A DNA stretch of 64,000 bases from NCBI GenBank assembly GCA_963682175.1, contig OY821784.1, forward strand, positions 29,617,621-29,681,620. Direction: 5' to 3'. A program made the position numbers and the translations under genes. The notes beneath the pieces are model-generated. The model saw only the letters and a list, made by a program, of their open reading frames with translations, was not told where the DNA came from and did not search any database. Each line of letters starts with the position of its first letter. Within the stretch, counting starts at the first letter, position 1. Shown in pieces: positions 13,351 to 24,819 of the stretch. The DNA comes from Triglochin maritima (taxonomy: Eukaryota > Streptophyta > Magnoliopsida > Alismatales > Juncaginaceae).

Positions 13351-14872
13351 TGACATCATTTCATGCTTATATGTGTATCTTATATCCATTATGTTACACC
13401 TAAGCAATGCTACGTGACGAGTTTTATGTTTGAATTTCAGAAATAAAGAGGTTTTATGAGAAGAGGCATGAAAGGACCTAAAAGATAGGAAAATGACTGA
13501 ATTGTGAGACCTGGGGACTAAGATGCAAGGGAGAAGGACCTGAACGTAAGACTGAAGGACCAAAGGGCAAAACAGAAAACTCCACACCATCATGGAAAGT
13601 ATTTTGGCAATTCTATTCGGGTCGGAGCTCCAACAAGCGAAGTAGATGCATCCAAGACCAACAAATATATCAAGAAAAGCCCAGAATGAAAACCAGATGG
13701 ATCCAGATCCTGTAGACCGCCAATTGGCGGTCCAGATCTCTCCGGGTCTGCTAAGATTTTGCGTGCACATGTATTATTGTTTGTTTAGGCTATTTTTGGT
13801 ATTTGTTTAGTCCCATATCGGGGGATTGTCCCGGATTACCTTTTTCTATGGCTATAAATAGAATTCTCCCTCCTCTTTTGGTGGCCATCTTCTCTACTAA
13901 GAGTGAAGCCTTGAAGCAAAACTCTGGTGGAGAAAGAGGCTACTTGTAATTGAGTGAGTAATAATAGATGTTTTTCTTTAGTTGTGTTGCTTCTTTCCTA
14001 GTTTAAATTCCTTTCATATGCTTGCATGCTTTTTTGGTTTTATGTCATTTTAGTTTCTTTAATATTTCTTGTTTGCTTAGTTTAATTTCATTTTAGTAGA
14101 ATGTTTCATTTTAAAGTAGGTTGTAGTGTAATGATTAGTGAGTAGTTTCATCCCCATTTGGGGGTGGAGAAATATGGGATATGATCATGTAGTGTATTAG
14201 GTCTGTGTTATCTTAATCCCTTGAGCCTTATATGATTTCCATAACCATCTAATGAGATTTCACTCTTAGCTTTGATATGCTAATGCTCTTGAATGAAGCT
14301 TAGCTTATGCTTAGATTAGTGGACATATTTTATGGGGAATGATAATGTGAGGATATGGGATGGAATTAATATTGGAAACACAATTTTTAGTGTATGTACT
14401 CTGTTGCCTTTACCTTGGTTATTGTCTTGTATGTTTTAATGATAATGTGTTATCTTAATTCATGTGGAGGCATAGTAGGGTCTAGTCTTTATACATGAGT
14501 TCATTTAGCTTCATTCCAATTATTGTCTTGTATGTTTTAATCTTATGATCTTATCTTATTTCACGTGGAGGCAAAGTTGGATTTAGTTTTATGATTTCAG
14601 GCACTACATGTTGTGATGAGCATAATTGAACACACACACACATCTTTATATTCACATTATTTCTCTACCCCCTTTGGGGTTTAGTTTTATTGCTTATCTT
14701 CCATTTCCTTTTGCATTTTAGTGTAGTTTAGTATAACCAACCTTTCTTTCCTTTCTTTCCCACTCGCCTTCGCACAAACCAAAAGTCGACACACCTCCCT
14801 GTGGATCGACCCATATTTGCCACCACCTCAACGCGGTCGTGCACTTGCGGTTTAAATAAAACGAATCAATCA
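13351..14872 (+). repeat. 3' LTR of element F (Athila-like)
   Basis: About 1,522 bp, close to the 1,529 bp of the reverse copy at 59747-61275. It starts TGACATCATTTC and ends CGAATCAATCA. Blocks shared with the reverse copies include GTGCACTTGCGG and a CTACCCC-rich stretch near 14670. TATA box TATAAATA at 13853-13860. It has none of the CGGTCGACCG arrays found in the other LTR families here. Confidence 0.75.
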
Positions 14873-14967
14873 ATACAGTTAATATATTCTCTCTAATGTA
14901 GGAGGCAAGACCTATCAATTCATTCACACAACATATTAGAAATTACTACTTGATTATCACAAGATGA

Positions 14968-15383
14968 TGTTGGATTTTTGGCCTTAATCTATGTTTTGAT
15001 GATTTAATCAACCTAATCTTAATTGTGATCATGTAGAGTAGCACACATGTTGCATTGCATATATATTGCTTTGTGCTAACATCTACAGGTGATCAAGACT
15101 CAATGAAGAAAGGAAATCAAGTCAAGACATGTAATCAAGCTCAATTGAAGGCATGTATTTTGTATTTCTTTGAGTCTTAGGAAATTATGTAAATTGAGCA
15201 TACTTTAGATAAAATCAACTTAAACATACACTAGGTTCCTTAGAGAAGTCACATATGAAATTTCATAAAATTTGGACTTCAATAGATCATCCAAACTTAG
15301 ACCGGAAAACACCAAACAATTAACCTGAACTGTCTGTCGACATTCGGTCGAACAAAACAGACCGTTCGGTTGACCGAGTGATC
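14968..15383 (+). repeat. Family C (Sirevirus-like) LTR, 5' fragment
   Basis: Begins TGTTGGATTTTTGG and matches the first 400 bp of the solo LTR at 19272. It stops inside the first palindrome pair and joins, through about 35 bp of AT-rich DNA, to the truncated 5' LTR of element B. The rest of the LTR was probably lost with the start of B. Confidence 0.8.
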
Positions 15384-15417
15384 ATATATCCTGTTAGTGA
15401 TCATATATATCATATAT

Positions 15418-16855
15418 ATCTCTGGAGTTGAGTAGATCGTGGCTCGGTTGGATTGTCACCGGAGATTGGTTTCTTGAGGGAAAAGCTCGATGTTGGATCT
15501 TCAAAGGCTTCTACAAGACTTCAAGGTATGTCAAGCTCTACTTTGATACTCACTTATGCTCTCGTGAGTGGAGTGGCCGACGGTAGGCCGGATGGCTCGT
15601 CGGACCTCAGTTCAGCAGTTTCCTGCTGTGTTCGGTCGACCGAATGGTGGATCGATCGACCGTTGTTCGTGTGATTTTGGGGAGTCTGCCTTGCACAGGT
15701 CAAACGATGCTTCGTGCAGTCGATCGGTCAAGCATGTTTGGAAAGCTTTGGGTGTATTTGGTCGAACAGGTCCCCTTTGTCGTTCAACCGAAGCAATGTT
15801 TTAAGTTAGTTGGGGGTGTAGACCACAAACGGTCGACCGCCCTCAGATCTCGTTTGACTGATAATTTAAGTTAACTTAAATTTTGTTCGACCTTTTCGTT
15901 GTTTCGGTCGACCGGTGTAATTTTTTATAAATCGGATTTTACTACCTTTTTTCGGTCGATCGTCGATCTTGTATTGTTCGACCGTTTGTGCTTCTTGTGC
16001 GACAAGGGGTTTTTACTGGTGGTTTTCGGTCGAACGGGTCCCCTTTTCCGTTCGACCGGTTGGTGAGTTTTTTAGTTGGGCCAGTTCTCTGGATGGGGAT
16101 TTGGTCGACCGTTATGGTGTTTTATTCAACCATTTTGGTGCAGTTTGGTGTTGTTTTGGTGTTGTGGAACCAACTTGAGGGCAACGGGTCCCCGAACTTT
16201 TTGGGACAACGGTACAGACATTGCTGGCCTGAGAGTGGTTTGTTGGTGTTGTGGTGTAGTGGAACCAGCTTGAAGGCAACAGGTCCCCGTCCTTGGAGGG
16301 CAACAGTACTGACATTAACGGCCTGATAGTGATCCAGAGTTGTGTTGTAGCTGAGGATGTTTCTGGCTGTGGTGCATGGGGCACGTTTCAAGGTTGGGCT
16401 AGAGGACCCACGAGACACGTTCCTGTTTTGAGTCTGCTGTGGCAGGGATAGAGTTCCCTGGGGCCCATTGAGACATTGTTGTTTGTCTACTGCATTTCAT
16501 ATCATACGTGCTTATAGATGTCTAGTTCATTTGTTGTGATATGATTTTGGCATACGGTGTTTCCTTATGGGAAACTCATGCATAGTCATGTTTTATTTCA
16601 CGCCGTGAGCGGTGCTAGGAGGTGGTGACCGAGGAGGAGCATGTCCGTTGCTAGATCCTGTTTTTCTTGTTTTTGAGGTCTTAGTGATTACATGTATATT
16701 TCCCTTTATCGTTTGTTGTAATCACACTGTTGAACTCTCAGATATATATATTGTATATATGTTGGTGCACCAGTTGCCTGTTTCTTGCGTGATATCCTCA
16801 TGTTTGTGTTTATGTTAATTTTTTTATAATTTCTTCCGTTGTTGAGAATGTTACA
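15418..16855 (+). repeat. 5' LTR of element B, truncated at its start
   Basis: Aligns with about 23255-24761 of the 3' LTR and ends in GTTACA. It lacks the first 270 bp or so. Carries the palindrome array at about 15630-16120. Confidence 0.88.
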
Positions 16856-16858
16856 AAT

Positions 16859-16870
16859 TGGTATCAGAGC
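16859..16870 (+). other. Primer binding site of element B
   Basis: TGGTATCAGAGC three bases after the LTR end; tRNA-iMet type, as usual in chromoviruses. Confidence 0.88.
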
Positions 16871-19271
16871 GGTCGATTCTAACTCACTTGTCCAAAGAAA
16901 CCACCTTAGATGTCATTTATATAGTTTGCATTTGTAGAGCATGCATGCATCGTCATCTGATTTCGGTTTGATCTCTCGTGTGTAGATGCCTCAGAGACGC
17001 GTGAGACCTCCTCCACGTGGCCAGAGTACCAGTGAGGAGACTGGAGCCACGAATTTGGTTGAGGAGCGACGAATGTTATACGACACTATGCAGAGGCTGG
17101 GCGTTCTTTTAGAGCGTCAGTCCGGCAGAGAGGAGACTGTTGGGGTGGGAGTGGTGCATGACCGTTTTATGCGCCAACACCCACCTGCATTTGATGGTGG
17201 AGGAGATTCTGAGGCTGCCGAGGACTGGGTCTTTAAGATCCAGGAGATCTTCCAAGCGATTGGGAGTCCGCCGGAGAGGATGGCGGTTTTAGCCACGTAT
17301 GAGTTGGGCGGCGAGGCGGCCAACTGGTGGAGGACCACAACTGCAGTGGTGTTTCCTGGCAGAAATGACGTTAGTTGGGATGAGTTCCTCAGGGAATTCA
17401 ATGAGCAGTACTTCCCGGAGCATGTCAGGGATGGGAAGAGAGAAGAGTTCATGAGCCTTGACTAGGGGGAGATGTCACTGGCAACCTACGTCCGGAAGTT
17501 CAACGCTTTGGAGCGTTATTGTCCGGAGATTTGTGTGACACCGGTCCAGAGAGTGAGGAAGTTTATTCGGGGGCTTCAGAAGCATCTCCATAGACCAGGA
17601 CTATCAGGAGAACTATGCCTCAGACCTTAGCGGATCATGTGAAGTTCGCGACTCTCATAGACCCGAACTATTAGGAGAACTATGCGGAGTCCAGGAGGCT
17701 ATTGGGAAGATTAGTGGACACCCGGGAGTTCCACTAGCAGGAAATCTGGGTAATAGGCCCCGAATAGAGGAGAGCAGGCACGCCAGCCTGAGCCGTGCAA
17801 GAAGTGTGGCAGGATCCACCTAGGGCGACAGTGTGGTACCCGTTTAGGGGTTTGTTTCAGTTGTGGTCAGTCAGGTCATTACGTCAGAGACTGTGCGAGT
17901 GGACCAGGCGACTCTAGTGCCCGAGCGAGACCCCCAATAACGAATAGAGATGGAGGTCGTAGTCCTTTTGCGCCACCTAAGTAGGGACAGAGAACCGGGC
18001 GAGTATTCACCATCCATGCAGAGGAGGCGAGGGACACCAACACTGTGGTGGAAGGTATGCTATTTGTTGATGGTATGATTGCCAAAGGGCTTTTTGATTG
18101 TGTGGCCACAAAGTCGTTCATCTCGGAGCGATTTTTGAGCGTGTTGGGCCATACCCCTGCGATGTGGATTACCACTTTATAATTCTGTACACCCCTGGGT
18201 CTGGTGGGCACTGAGGAGCTTCCTCCCCGACACCACGATTGTTTCGAGAGACCAGGAGTTTCCGGAGGACCTGGTCTTGCTACCGATGGAGGACTTCGAC
18301 GTCATACTAGGGATGGATTGGCTGTCACACTATGATGTGCGAGTCTTATGCCGGGAAAAGAATATTCTTATCCCGAGGAAGGGTCTACCTGATTTGCTGA
18401 TCGTGGGGACGAAGGACAGAGGTGGTCGGGTAGTGGTGTCTGCAGTGAGGACATGGAAGTTGATTGAGCAGGGTTGTAGAGCCTTTGTGGCTACCTTAGT
18501 TGTTCCATATCCGTAGACGAGGACAGTGAAGGACATAGAGATTGTCCAGGAGTTTGCAGAGATATTTTCAGATATCTCTGGTCTACCGCCTCACATGGAG
18601 TTGGAGTTCGGTATTGATTTGGTGGCTGGGACCACTCCGCAGTCGAAGGCTCCGTATAGGATGACACCTACTGAGTTAGCCGAGCTGAGGAAGCAGTTGC
18701 AAGATTTATTGGATACGGGGTTTATCCGACCTAGTGTCTCACCCAGGGGAGCTCCGGTATACTTTGTGAAGAAGAAGGATGGCTCGTTGCGGACGTGTAT
18801 TGGTTACAGGATATCGAACAAGGTTACCGTAAGGAATCAATATCCTTTACCCAGGATTGAGGACATTTTTGACCAGTTGCAATCAGCAAAGGTATTCTCG
18901 AAGATTGATCTGCGATCCGGTTACCATCAGTTGAGGATCAGAGAGGCAGACGTTCAGAAGACTGCTTTTAGGATGAGGTACGGTCACTATAAGTTTCTGG
19001 TGATGACGTTTGGATTGACGAACGTGCCTAAAGCTTTCATGGATCTGATGAATAGGAAGTGAAGCCAATACCCTCGACCGATTTGTGATAGTCTTCGTGG
19101 ACGACATTTTGGTCTATTCACCAAATATAAAGCAGCACAGGAAGCACTTGAGGATTGTACTTGCCATTTTGAGAGATCATCAGTTGTACGCCAAGTTATC
19201 GAAGTGCGAGTTCTGGTTAGATAGTGTTGCTTTTCTTGGTCACATAATATCGGGAGCTGGGATATCAGTGG

Positions 19272-20804
19272 TGTTGGCATTTTGGCCTTAATCTTATGTT
19301 TTGATGATTTAATCAACCGAATCTTAATTAGAGTAGCACACACTATGCATTGCATATATATTGTATTGTGCTAACCTCTACAGGTGATCAAGACTCAAGA
19401 AAGATGGAAATAAAGTCAAGACATGTAATTAAAGCTAAATCGAAGACATGTAATCTTGATTTCTTTTGAGTCTTAGGAACAAAGTGTAATTGAGCATACT
19501 TGAGCTAAAATCAACTTAATCACACACTAGGTTCCTCATAGAAGTCACACACGAAATTTCACTTAATTTGGACTTCAATAGATCACCCAAACCTAGACCG
19601 GAAAACACTAAACTTAACTGTCTGCCCACATTCGGTCGACCGCAACAGGCCGTTCGGTCGACCGGATGATCAAGCTTTCTAATTGTGTTTCCCTGTCTGT
19701 TTCCGGTCGACCAAACCTTTCCAAACGGTCGACCGTTTGAACCTTATTTTCCCGACCGTTATTTTGTCGTATATACCCAACGGTCGTATTCGTATTAAAC
19801 CAAAAATACCCCAAATGTATTTCATGTATCGGTCGACCGAGGACCACGATCGGTCGACCGTTGGTTCATCTCTTGACAAACCCAAAGTGCCTGTCCATAA
19901 TCGGTCGACCGCCAAAACCAGTTTCGGTCGACCGGTTAACCTTGTCAAAATCCCCTGCTATCGGTCAACACAATTTCGGTCGACCGATCCATTTTTCCCT
20001 CTACCGAAATGCTTGTTCGGTCGACCGGTAATCGTGTTTGGTCGACCGTTTTATTAATTGACTTAAGTGTTCAGTCGACCGATTCATATTTCGGTCGACC
20101 GTATCCCTATCGAACCCAAGCGTTCGGTCGACCGTTGCACCTTTTCGATCGACCGTTTCTGGACAGATTTGCTGCCCGATTTTCTGCTTTGTGTTCTTTG
20201 CACAATATCCAACCAAATATTGTCCCAACGGATCTATTCTCTCTAAAGCTTATAAATAGAGTTGTAAAACACATTTTAACACAACTCTCCCACTACAAAC
20301 TTGTCCCAAACTTTAGAGAGAATTCCATACACTCCAAACCTCAAATCTCCACACTTAATCATATTTCCAATCTCATTCAAGTGTGCTCAAAGTTTAGAGA
20401 GTGTGTTCCACTCAAGTTACATTTGCTGTCAAGAAAGTAAAGGCTCCGGTGAAAGCCCGAAGCATCCTTCTCGGATTGTGAGAAGAGGATTCCAAGCTCG
20501 GCGAGAGTTGTTCGCGAGTTTGATGGTTGTAAGGCGTTGTCTCCCGGCCCGGAACGGGGAGGGGATAGTGAAGTCGTAGGCGGAGCTCGGTGATCCGAGC
20601 GGAGCTTGCAAGAGAGGATTAGGACCCGGGTGGGGTGCCGAACCTCTATAAAAATCGACCCGACTTCTTGTGATTTGCATTATTTTCCTTTACTTGCTTG
20701 TTTGTTTTTAATTTCCGCTGCGCATATCCATTGCTTAAACAAGTAGGTAATTAGGTGATTAGATAAAAAGTCATTAGTGGACCCATAACCCACACGATCC
20801 TACA
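19272..20804 (+). repeat. Family C solo LTR inserted in the RT region of element B
   Basis: 1,533 bp from TGTTGGCATTTTGG to GATCCTACA, flanked by the 5-bp target duplication AGTGG (19267-19271 and 20805-20809). The RT reading ISV...DPANVEAV is cut at this point. The start resembles that of the Sirevirus-like H LTR, so C is probably the same lineage. TATA box TATAAATA at 20251-20258. A single LTR with target duplication implies LTR-LTR recombination after insertion. Confidence 0.95.
19634..20154 (+). repeat. CGGTCGACCG dyad array in family C solo LTR
   Basis: Paired 8-mers (GGTCGACC or variants) start at 19634/19656, 19705/19727, 19831/19852, 19903/19926, 20019/20040, 20073/20093 and 20126/20147. 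Spacing within pairs is 20-23 bp. A looser pair is at 19963/19978 and a decayed one at about 19754/19781. The array ends about 97 bp upstream of the TATA box, in the presumed U3 promoter. Confidence 0.9.
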
Positions 20805-22971
20805 AGTGGATCCAGCGAATGTGGAGGCAGTGACTCAATGGAGAGTCCCGACGAGTGTGACAGAGATTAGGAGCTTTGTTGGACTGATGGGTTATTATCT
20901 TCGATTCATCAAGAACTACTCGAGGCTTGCTTCACCTCTGACGGCACTGACGCAGAATGGAGTGAAGTTTGTTTGGTCCCAGAAGTGCGAGGATAGTTTC
21001 TAGGAACTGAAGAGTCGGTTGACGACTGCTCAAGTTCTGACTCTTCCCAGTGGCAGTGGAGGTTTTGTGATTTATAGTGACGCTTCTGAAGTGGGTTTGG
21101 GTTGTGTACTGATGCAGCACGGTCAGGTGGTTGCATATACTTTGAGGTAGTTGAAGGTGCACGAGAGGAACTACCTCACTCATGATTTAGAGTTGGCAGC
21201 AGTGGTTCATGCAATGAAGACCTGGCGTCATTATCTGTATGGTGAGATGTTCGAGGTTTTTACAGATCCCCAGAGTCTGAAGTACCTGTTTTCGTAGAAA
21301 GAGCTGAATATGAGGCAACGCAGGTGGCTTGAGCTGATCAAGGATTATGATTGCACCATCTCTTACCATCCGGGGAAGGTGAATACAGTTGTAGATGGCT
21401 TGAGTATGAAGATGGAAATTTCAGCTGCCAGTTTTTGTATTCAGGAGTGGAGGCTACTTGAGACCTTGTCAGAGTGGAAGTCATTCACAGAGGACTCTGA
21501 GAGCGCGGCTGGATTGAGAGTAGAGCCTCCTATGGTCACAAGTATTGTCCAGGCTTAGAAGTTTGATGAGGAGTTAGCTGAGTTGTTGCAGTTGGCTACC
21601 AGAGATGGATCAGATTTTAGTGTAGGAGTTGATGAAGGTCTAAGATTCAGAGGTCGTGTCTGGGTACCGAAGGGGGGAGATCTGAAGAAGGAAATCTTGG
21701 AGGAGGCAAACAGATTCAGTTATTCTATTCACCAGGGCAGAACGAAGATGTATAAGGATCTTCAAAGGAATTTCTGGTGGAAGAAAATGAAGATGGAGAT
21801 AGCAGAGTTTGTTGACAGATGTCTGGTTTATCAGTAGATGAAAATTGAGAACTAGAGACCCATGGGACCGATGCAGGGGATCGAGCTTCCAGAGTGGAAG
21901 TGGGAGCATGTGACTATGGACTTTGTCACCGGGTTGCCGAGGACAAGAGGATTTCATGACGCGATTTGGGTTATAGTCGATCGACTGACCAAGTCAGCGC
22001 ACTTCTTAGCTATTCGGACCCCTTTACCTCTGGAGGGTCTAGCTAAGTTGTACATTGAGGAGATAGTCAGACTTCATGGTGTGCCAGTAAGTATTATTTC
22101 TGATCGACACGTCAGGTTTACTTCCAAATTTTGGGGGAGTTTGCAGCAGGCTCTGCGAACTCGGCTGAAGTTCAGTACACCATTCCACCCACAGACATAT
22201 GGTCAGTCTGAGAGGACGATCCAGACTCTAGATGATATATTGAGAGCTTGTGCTCTGGATTGGGCAGGACACTGGGATGAGCATTTACCGTTGATAGAGT
22301 TCACCTACAACAACAGCTACCATTCGAGTATTGGAATGATGTGGGCGGTAGACCTTGCAGATCACCAGTGTGCTGGAGTGATGTAGGCGAGAGACAGCTG
22401 GTTGGTCTGAGATTGTGCAGATGTATGCTGAAAAAGTCGATGTGATCAGGCAGAGATTAGCGACAGCTCAGAGGAGTCAGAAGAGCTACGCGGATAGGCA
22501 TAGGTGTGGGCTAATGTTTGAGGTAGGTGATCACGTTTTCCTGAAGATTTCACCATCTCGAGGAGTGATAAGATTCGGGAAGAAGGGGAAGCTCAGTCCG
22601 ATGTATGTCGAGCCGTCTGGGATTCTCGATCGTATCAGAGAGGTTGTATACAGGATTGCGCTGCCGACGTAATTTTCTGGTCTTCACAACGTCTTCCACG
22701 TTTCTATGCTGAGGAAGTACGTAGCAGATCGTTCACACGTGATTCAGTTATAGGTTCCGGAGATCCAGCAGGATTTGTCTCCCGAGGAGAGACCGGTGGA
22801 GATCGTGGATCGGATGGAACACCGACCCAGGAGGAGGACCATTCCGATGGTGAAGGTCAGGTGGCAGGACCATAGTGAGCGAGAGGTCACTTGGGAGATC
22901 GATGAAGAGGTCCGGAAGAAGTTCCCGGAACTGTTTGGTGAGTTTCGGTTGTAATTTCGGGGACAAAATTC

Positions 22972-22988
22972 TTTTAAGGATGGTGGAT
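22972..22988 (+). other. Polypurine tract of element B
   Basis: Purine-rich TTTTAAGGATGGTGGAT directly before the 3' LTR start at 22989. Element E has the corresponding tract. Confidence 0.7.
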
Positions 22989-24761
22989 TGTAATATCTTA
23001 AAACCTTATTTTTTGGGTTAATTGGTTTTTATGGGGCTAATTGGAGGATTTGGTTGGATGGTTGGGATGAGTTGGTGGAGATGAGGTGGATGGTGGAGAT
23101 CGAGAAGAGAAGAGTATAAGGTTGGTGGTTTCCATCTCTCTCTCTATCGTTTTTCTCTTTCCCGCTCAAATTCTCTCTCTCTACTTTGATCCTCGGCAAT
23201 CAGAAGCTCCGGAGAGGGTGGATTTGGTGAGGTGAGGTGAAGCTCAGGCGTTCTCCGGAGTTGAGTAGATCGTGGCTCGGTTGGATTGTCACCGGAGATT
23301 GGTTTCTTGAGGGAAAAAACTCGTTGTTGGATCTTCAAAGGCTTCTTTAACCCTTCAAGGTATGTCAAACTTTACTTTGATACTCACTTATGCTTTCGTG
23401 AGTGTTGGAGTGGCCGACGGTAGGCCGGATGGCTCGTCGAACCTCAGTTCAGTAGTTTTCTGCTGTGTTCGGTCAACCGAATGGTGGATCGGTCGACCGT
23501 TGTTCGTGTGATTTTGGGGAGTCTGCCTTGCACTGGTCGAACGATGCTTCGTGCGGTCGACCGGTCAAGCATGTTTGGAAAGCTCTGGGTATATTCGGTC
23601 GAACGGGTCCCATTTGTCGTTCGACCGAAGCACTGTTTTAAGTCGGTTGGGGGTGTAGACCACAAAACGGTCGACCGCCCTGAGATCTCGTTCGACCGAT
23701 AACTTAAGTTAACTTAAAGTTCGTTCGACCTTTTCGTTGTTTCGGTCGACCGGTGTAATTTGCTATAAATCAGATTTTACTGCCTTTTTCGGTCGACCAT
23801 CGATCTTTTATTGTTCGCCCGTTTGTGCTTCTTGTGCGACAAGGGGTTTTTACTGGTGGTTTTCGGTCGAACGGGTCCGCTTTTCCATTCGACCGGTTGG
23901 CGGGTTTTTCGGTTGGGTCAGTCCTCTGGATGGGGATTCTGACGACCGGTATGGTGTTTTGTTCGACCGTTTTGGTGCAATTTGGTGTTGTTTTGGTGTT
24001 GTGGAACCAGTTTGGGGACAACAGATCCCCAGCCCTTTTGGGGCAAAGGTACAGACATTGCCGGCCTGAGAGTGGTTCGTTGGTGTTGTGGTGTGATGGA
24101 ACCAGCTTGAAGGCAACGGGTCCCTGACCTTGGAGGGCAACGGTACAGACATTGCCGACCTGAGAGTGGTTCGTCGGATCAGCTTTGAGGGCAACGGGTC
24201 CCCGACCTTGGAGGGCAACAGTACGAACATTGATGGCCAGATATTGATCCAGAGTTGTGTTGTATCCGAGGATGTTTCTGGTTGTAGTGTCTGGGGCACG
24301 TGTGAGGGTTGGGCTAGAGGACCTACGAGAGTCGTTGTTGTTTTGTGTCTACTGTGGAAGGGAGAGAGTTCCCTGAGGCTCAGTGAGACGTTTGTCTACT
24401 CTATTTCATATCATACATGCTTATAGATGTCTAGTTCATTTGTTGTTATAGGAGTTTAACATACGGGATTTTCTTGTGGGAAACTTAGACATAGTCATGT
24501 TTTATTTCAGGCCGTGAGCGGCGCTAGGAGGTGGTGACCGAGGAGGAGCGTGTCCGGAGCTAGATCCTGTTTTTCCTGTTTTTGAGGTCTTAGTGATTGC
24601 ATGTATATTTCCCTTTATCTTTTGTTGTAATCACACTCTTGAACTCTCAAATATATATTGTATGTATGTTGGTGCACCAGTTGCCCGGTTCTTCCGTGAT
24701 ATCTTCATGTTTGTGTTTATGTTAAAAAATTTAAATTTCTTCCGCTGTTGAGGATGTTACA
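22989..24761 (+). repeat. 3' LTR of element B
   Basis: 1,773 bp, TGTAATATC...GATGTTACA. It ends 58 bp from the stop codon of the convergently arranged C2-domain gene, so that gene's 3' processing signals must lie in the short gap or in LTR sequence read antisense. Confidence 0.92.
23471..23968 (+). repeat. CGGTCGACCG dyad array in element B 3' LTR
   Basis: Pairs start at 23471/23491, 23535/23555, 23597/23619, 23669/23690, 23723/23744, 23791/23813, 23865/23887 and about 23939/23961. Spacing within pairs is 20-22 bp. Several pairs are a split inverted repeat, CGGTCGAAC...GTTCGACCG, rather than two full palindromes. Confidence 0.9.
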
Positions 24762-24819
24762 CGAAAGACATATAACCTAAACATGTAACCATTATTCGAA
24801 CATTAATTATCTAACATAA

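Larger units (their letters stand above)
9899..14872 (+). mobile_element. Element F: Athila/Tat-like Gypsy remnant (gag-protease plus 3' LTR)
   Basis: Left end lost to the element A insertion and the window edge. Carries the C-terminal part of Gag, a retropepsin, a non-coding tract of about 1.6 kb and a 3' LTR. No RT, RNase H or integrase is seen between the protease and the LTR, so it is either an internal deletion or a non-autonomous gag-protease form. Its R/U5 half matches, in reverse, the LTRs at 36311 and 59747. Confidence 0.8.
16986..22954 (+). pseudogene. Chromovirus Gag-Pol polyprotein of element B, broken
   Basis: ATG 16986 (MPQRR) starts Gag, which stops at 17463. A CCHC knuckle lies near 17854-17895. 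The protease site near 18096 reads FDCVAT, with the catalytic Gly replaced by Val. RT is readable at 18526-19062 and 19085-19271 (FVDDILVYS near 19096). It resumes after the inserted LTR at 20805, followed by RNase H, the integrase zinc finger (to about 21837), the D-D-E core (21862-22386) and a chromodomain-like end (VKVRWQDHS) stopping at 22954. Many stops and shifts exclude function. Confidence 0.9.
15418..24761 (+). mobile_element. Element B: chromovirus-type Ty3/Gypsy, decayed
   Basis: The 5' LTR lacks its start. Then come a tRNA-iMet primer site, a Gag-Pol frame with RT before integrase and a terminal chromodomain-like segment, a polypurine tract and a complete 3' LTR. It is split by a family C solo LTR. 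Protein order and sequence match element E, which is much younger. The right flank starts CGAAA at 24762; the left flank is lost, so no target duplication can be checked. Confidence 0.92.

Noticed and set aside
14888..14907. 20-bp near-match (CTCTCTAATGTAGGAGGCAA) to 37494-37513 inside the reverse C LTR
   Set aside because: One mismatch, but no further similarity around it and no structural role visible; could be chance or a small insertion.
19683..20228. ORFs full of RSTDR, VDRS and FGRP peptides on both strands, here and in all dyad arrays
   Set aside because: They are translations of the palindromic arrays. The palindrome reads similarly on both strands and the frames are not conserved between copies.
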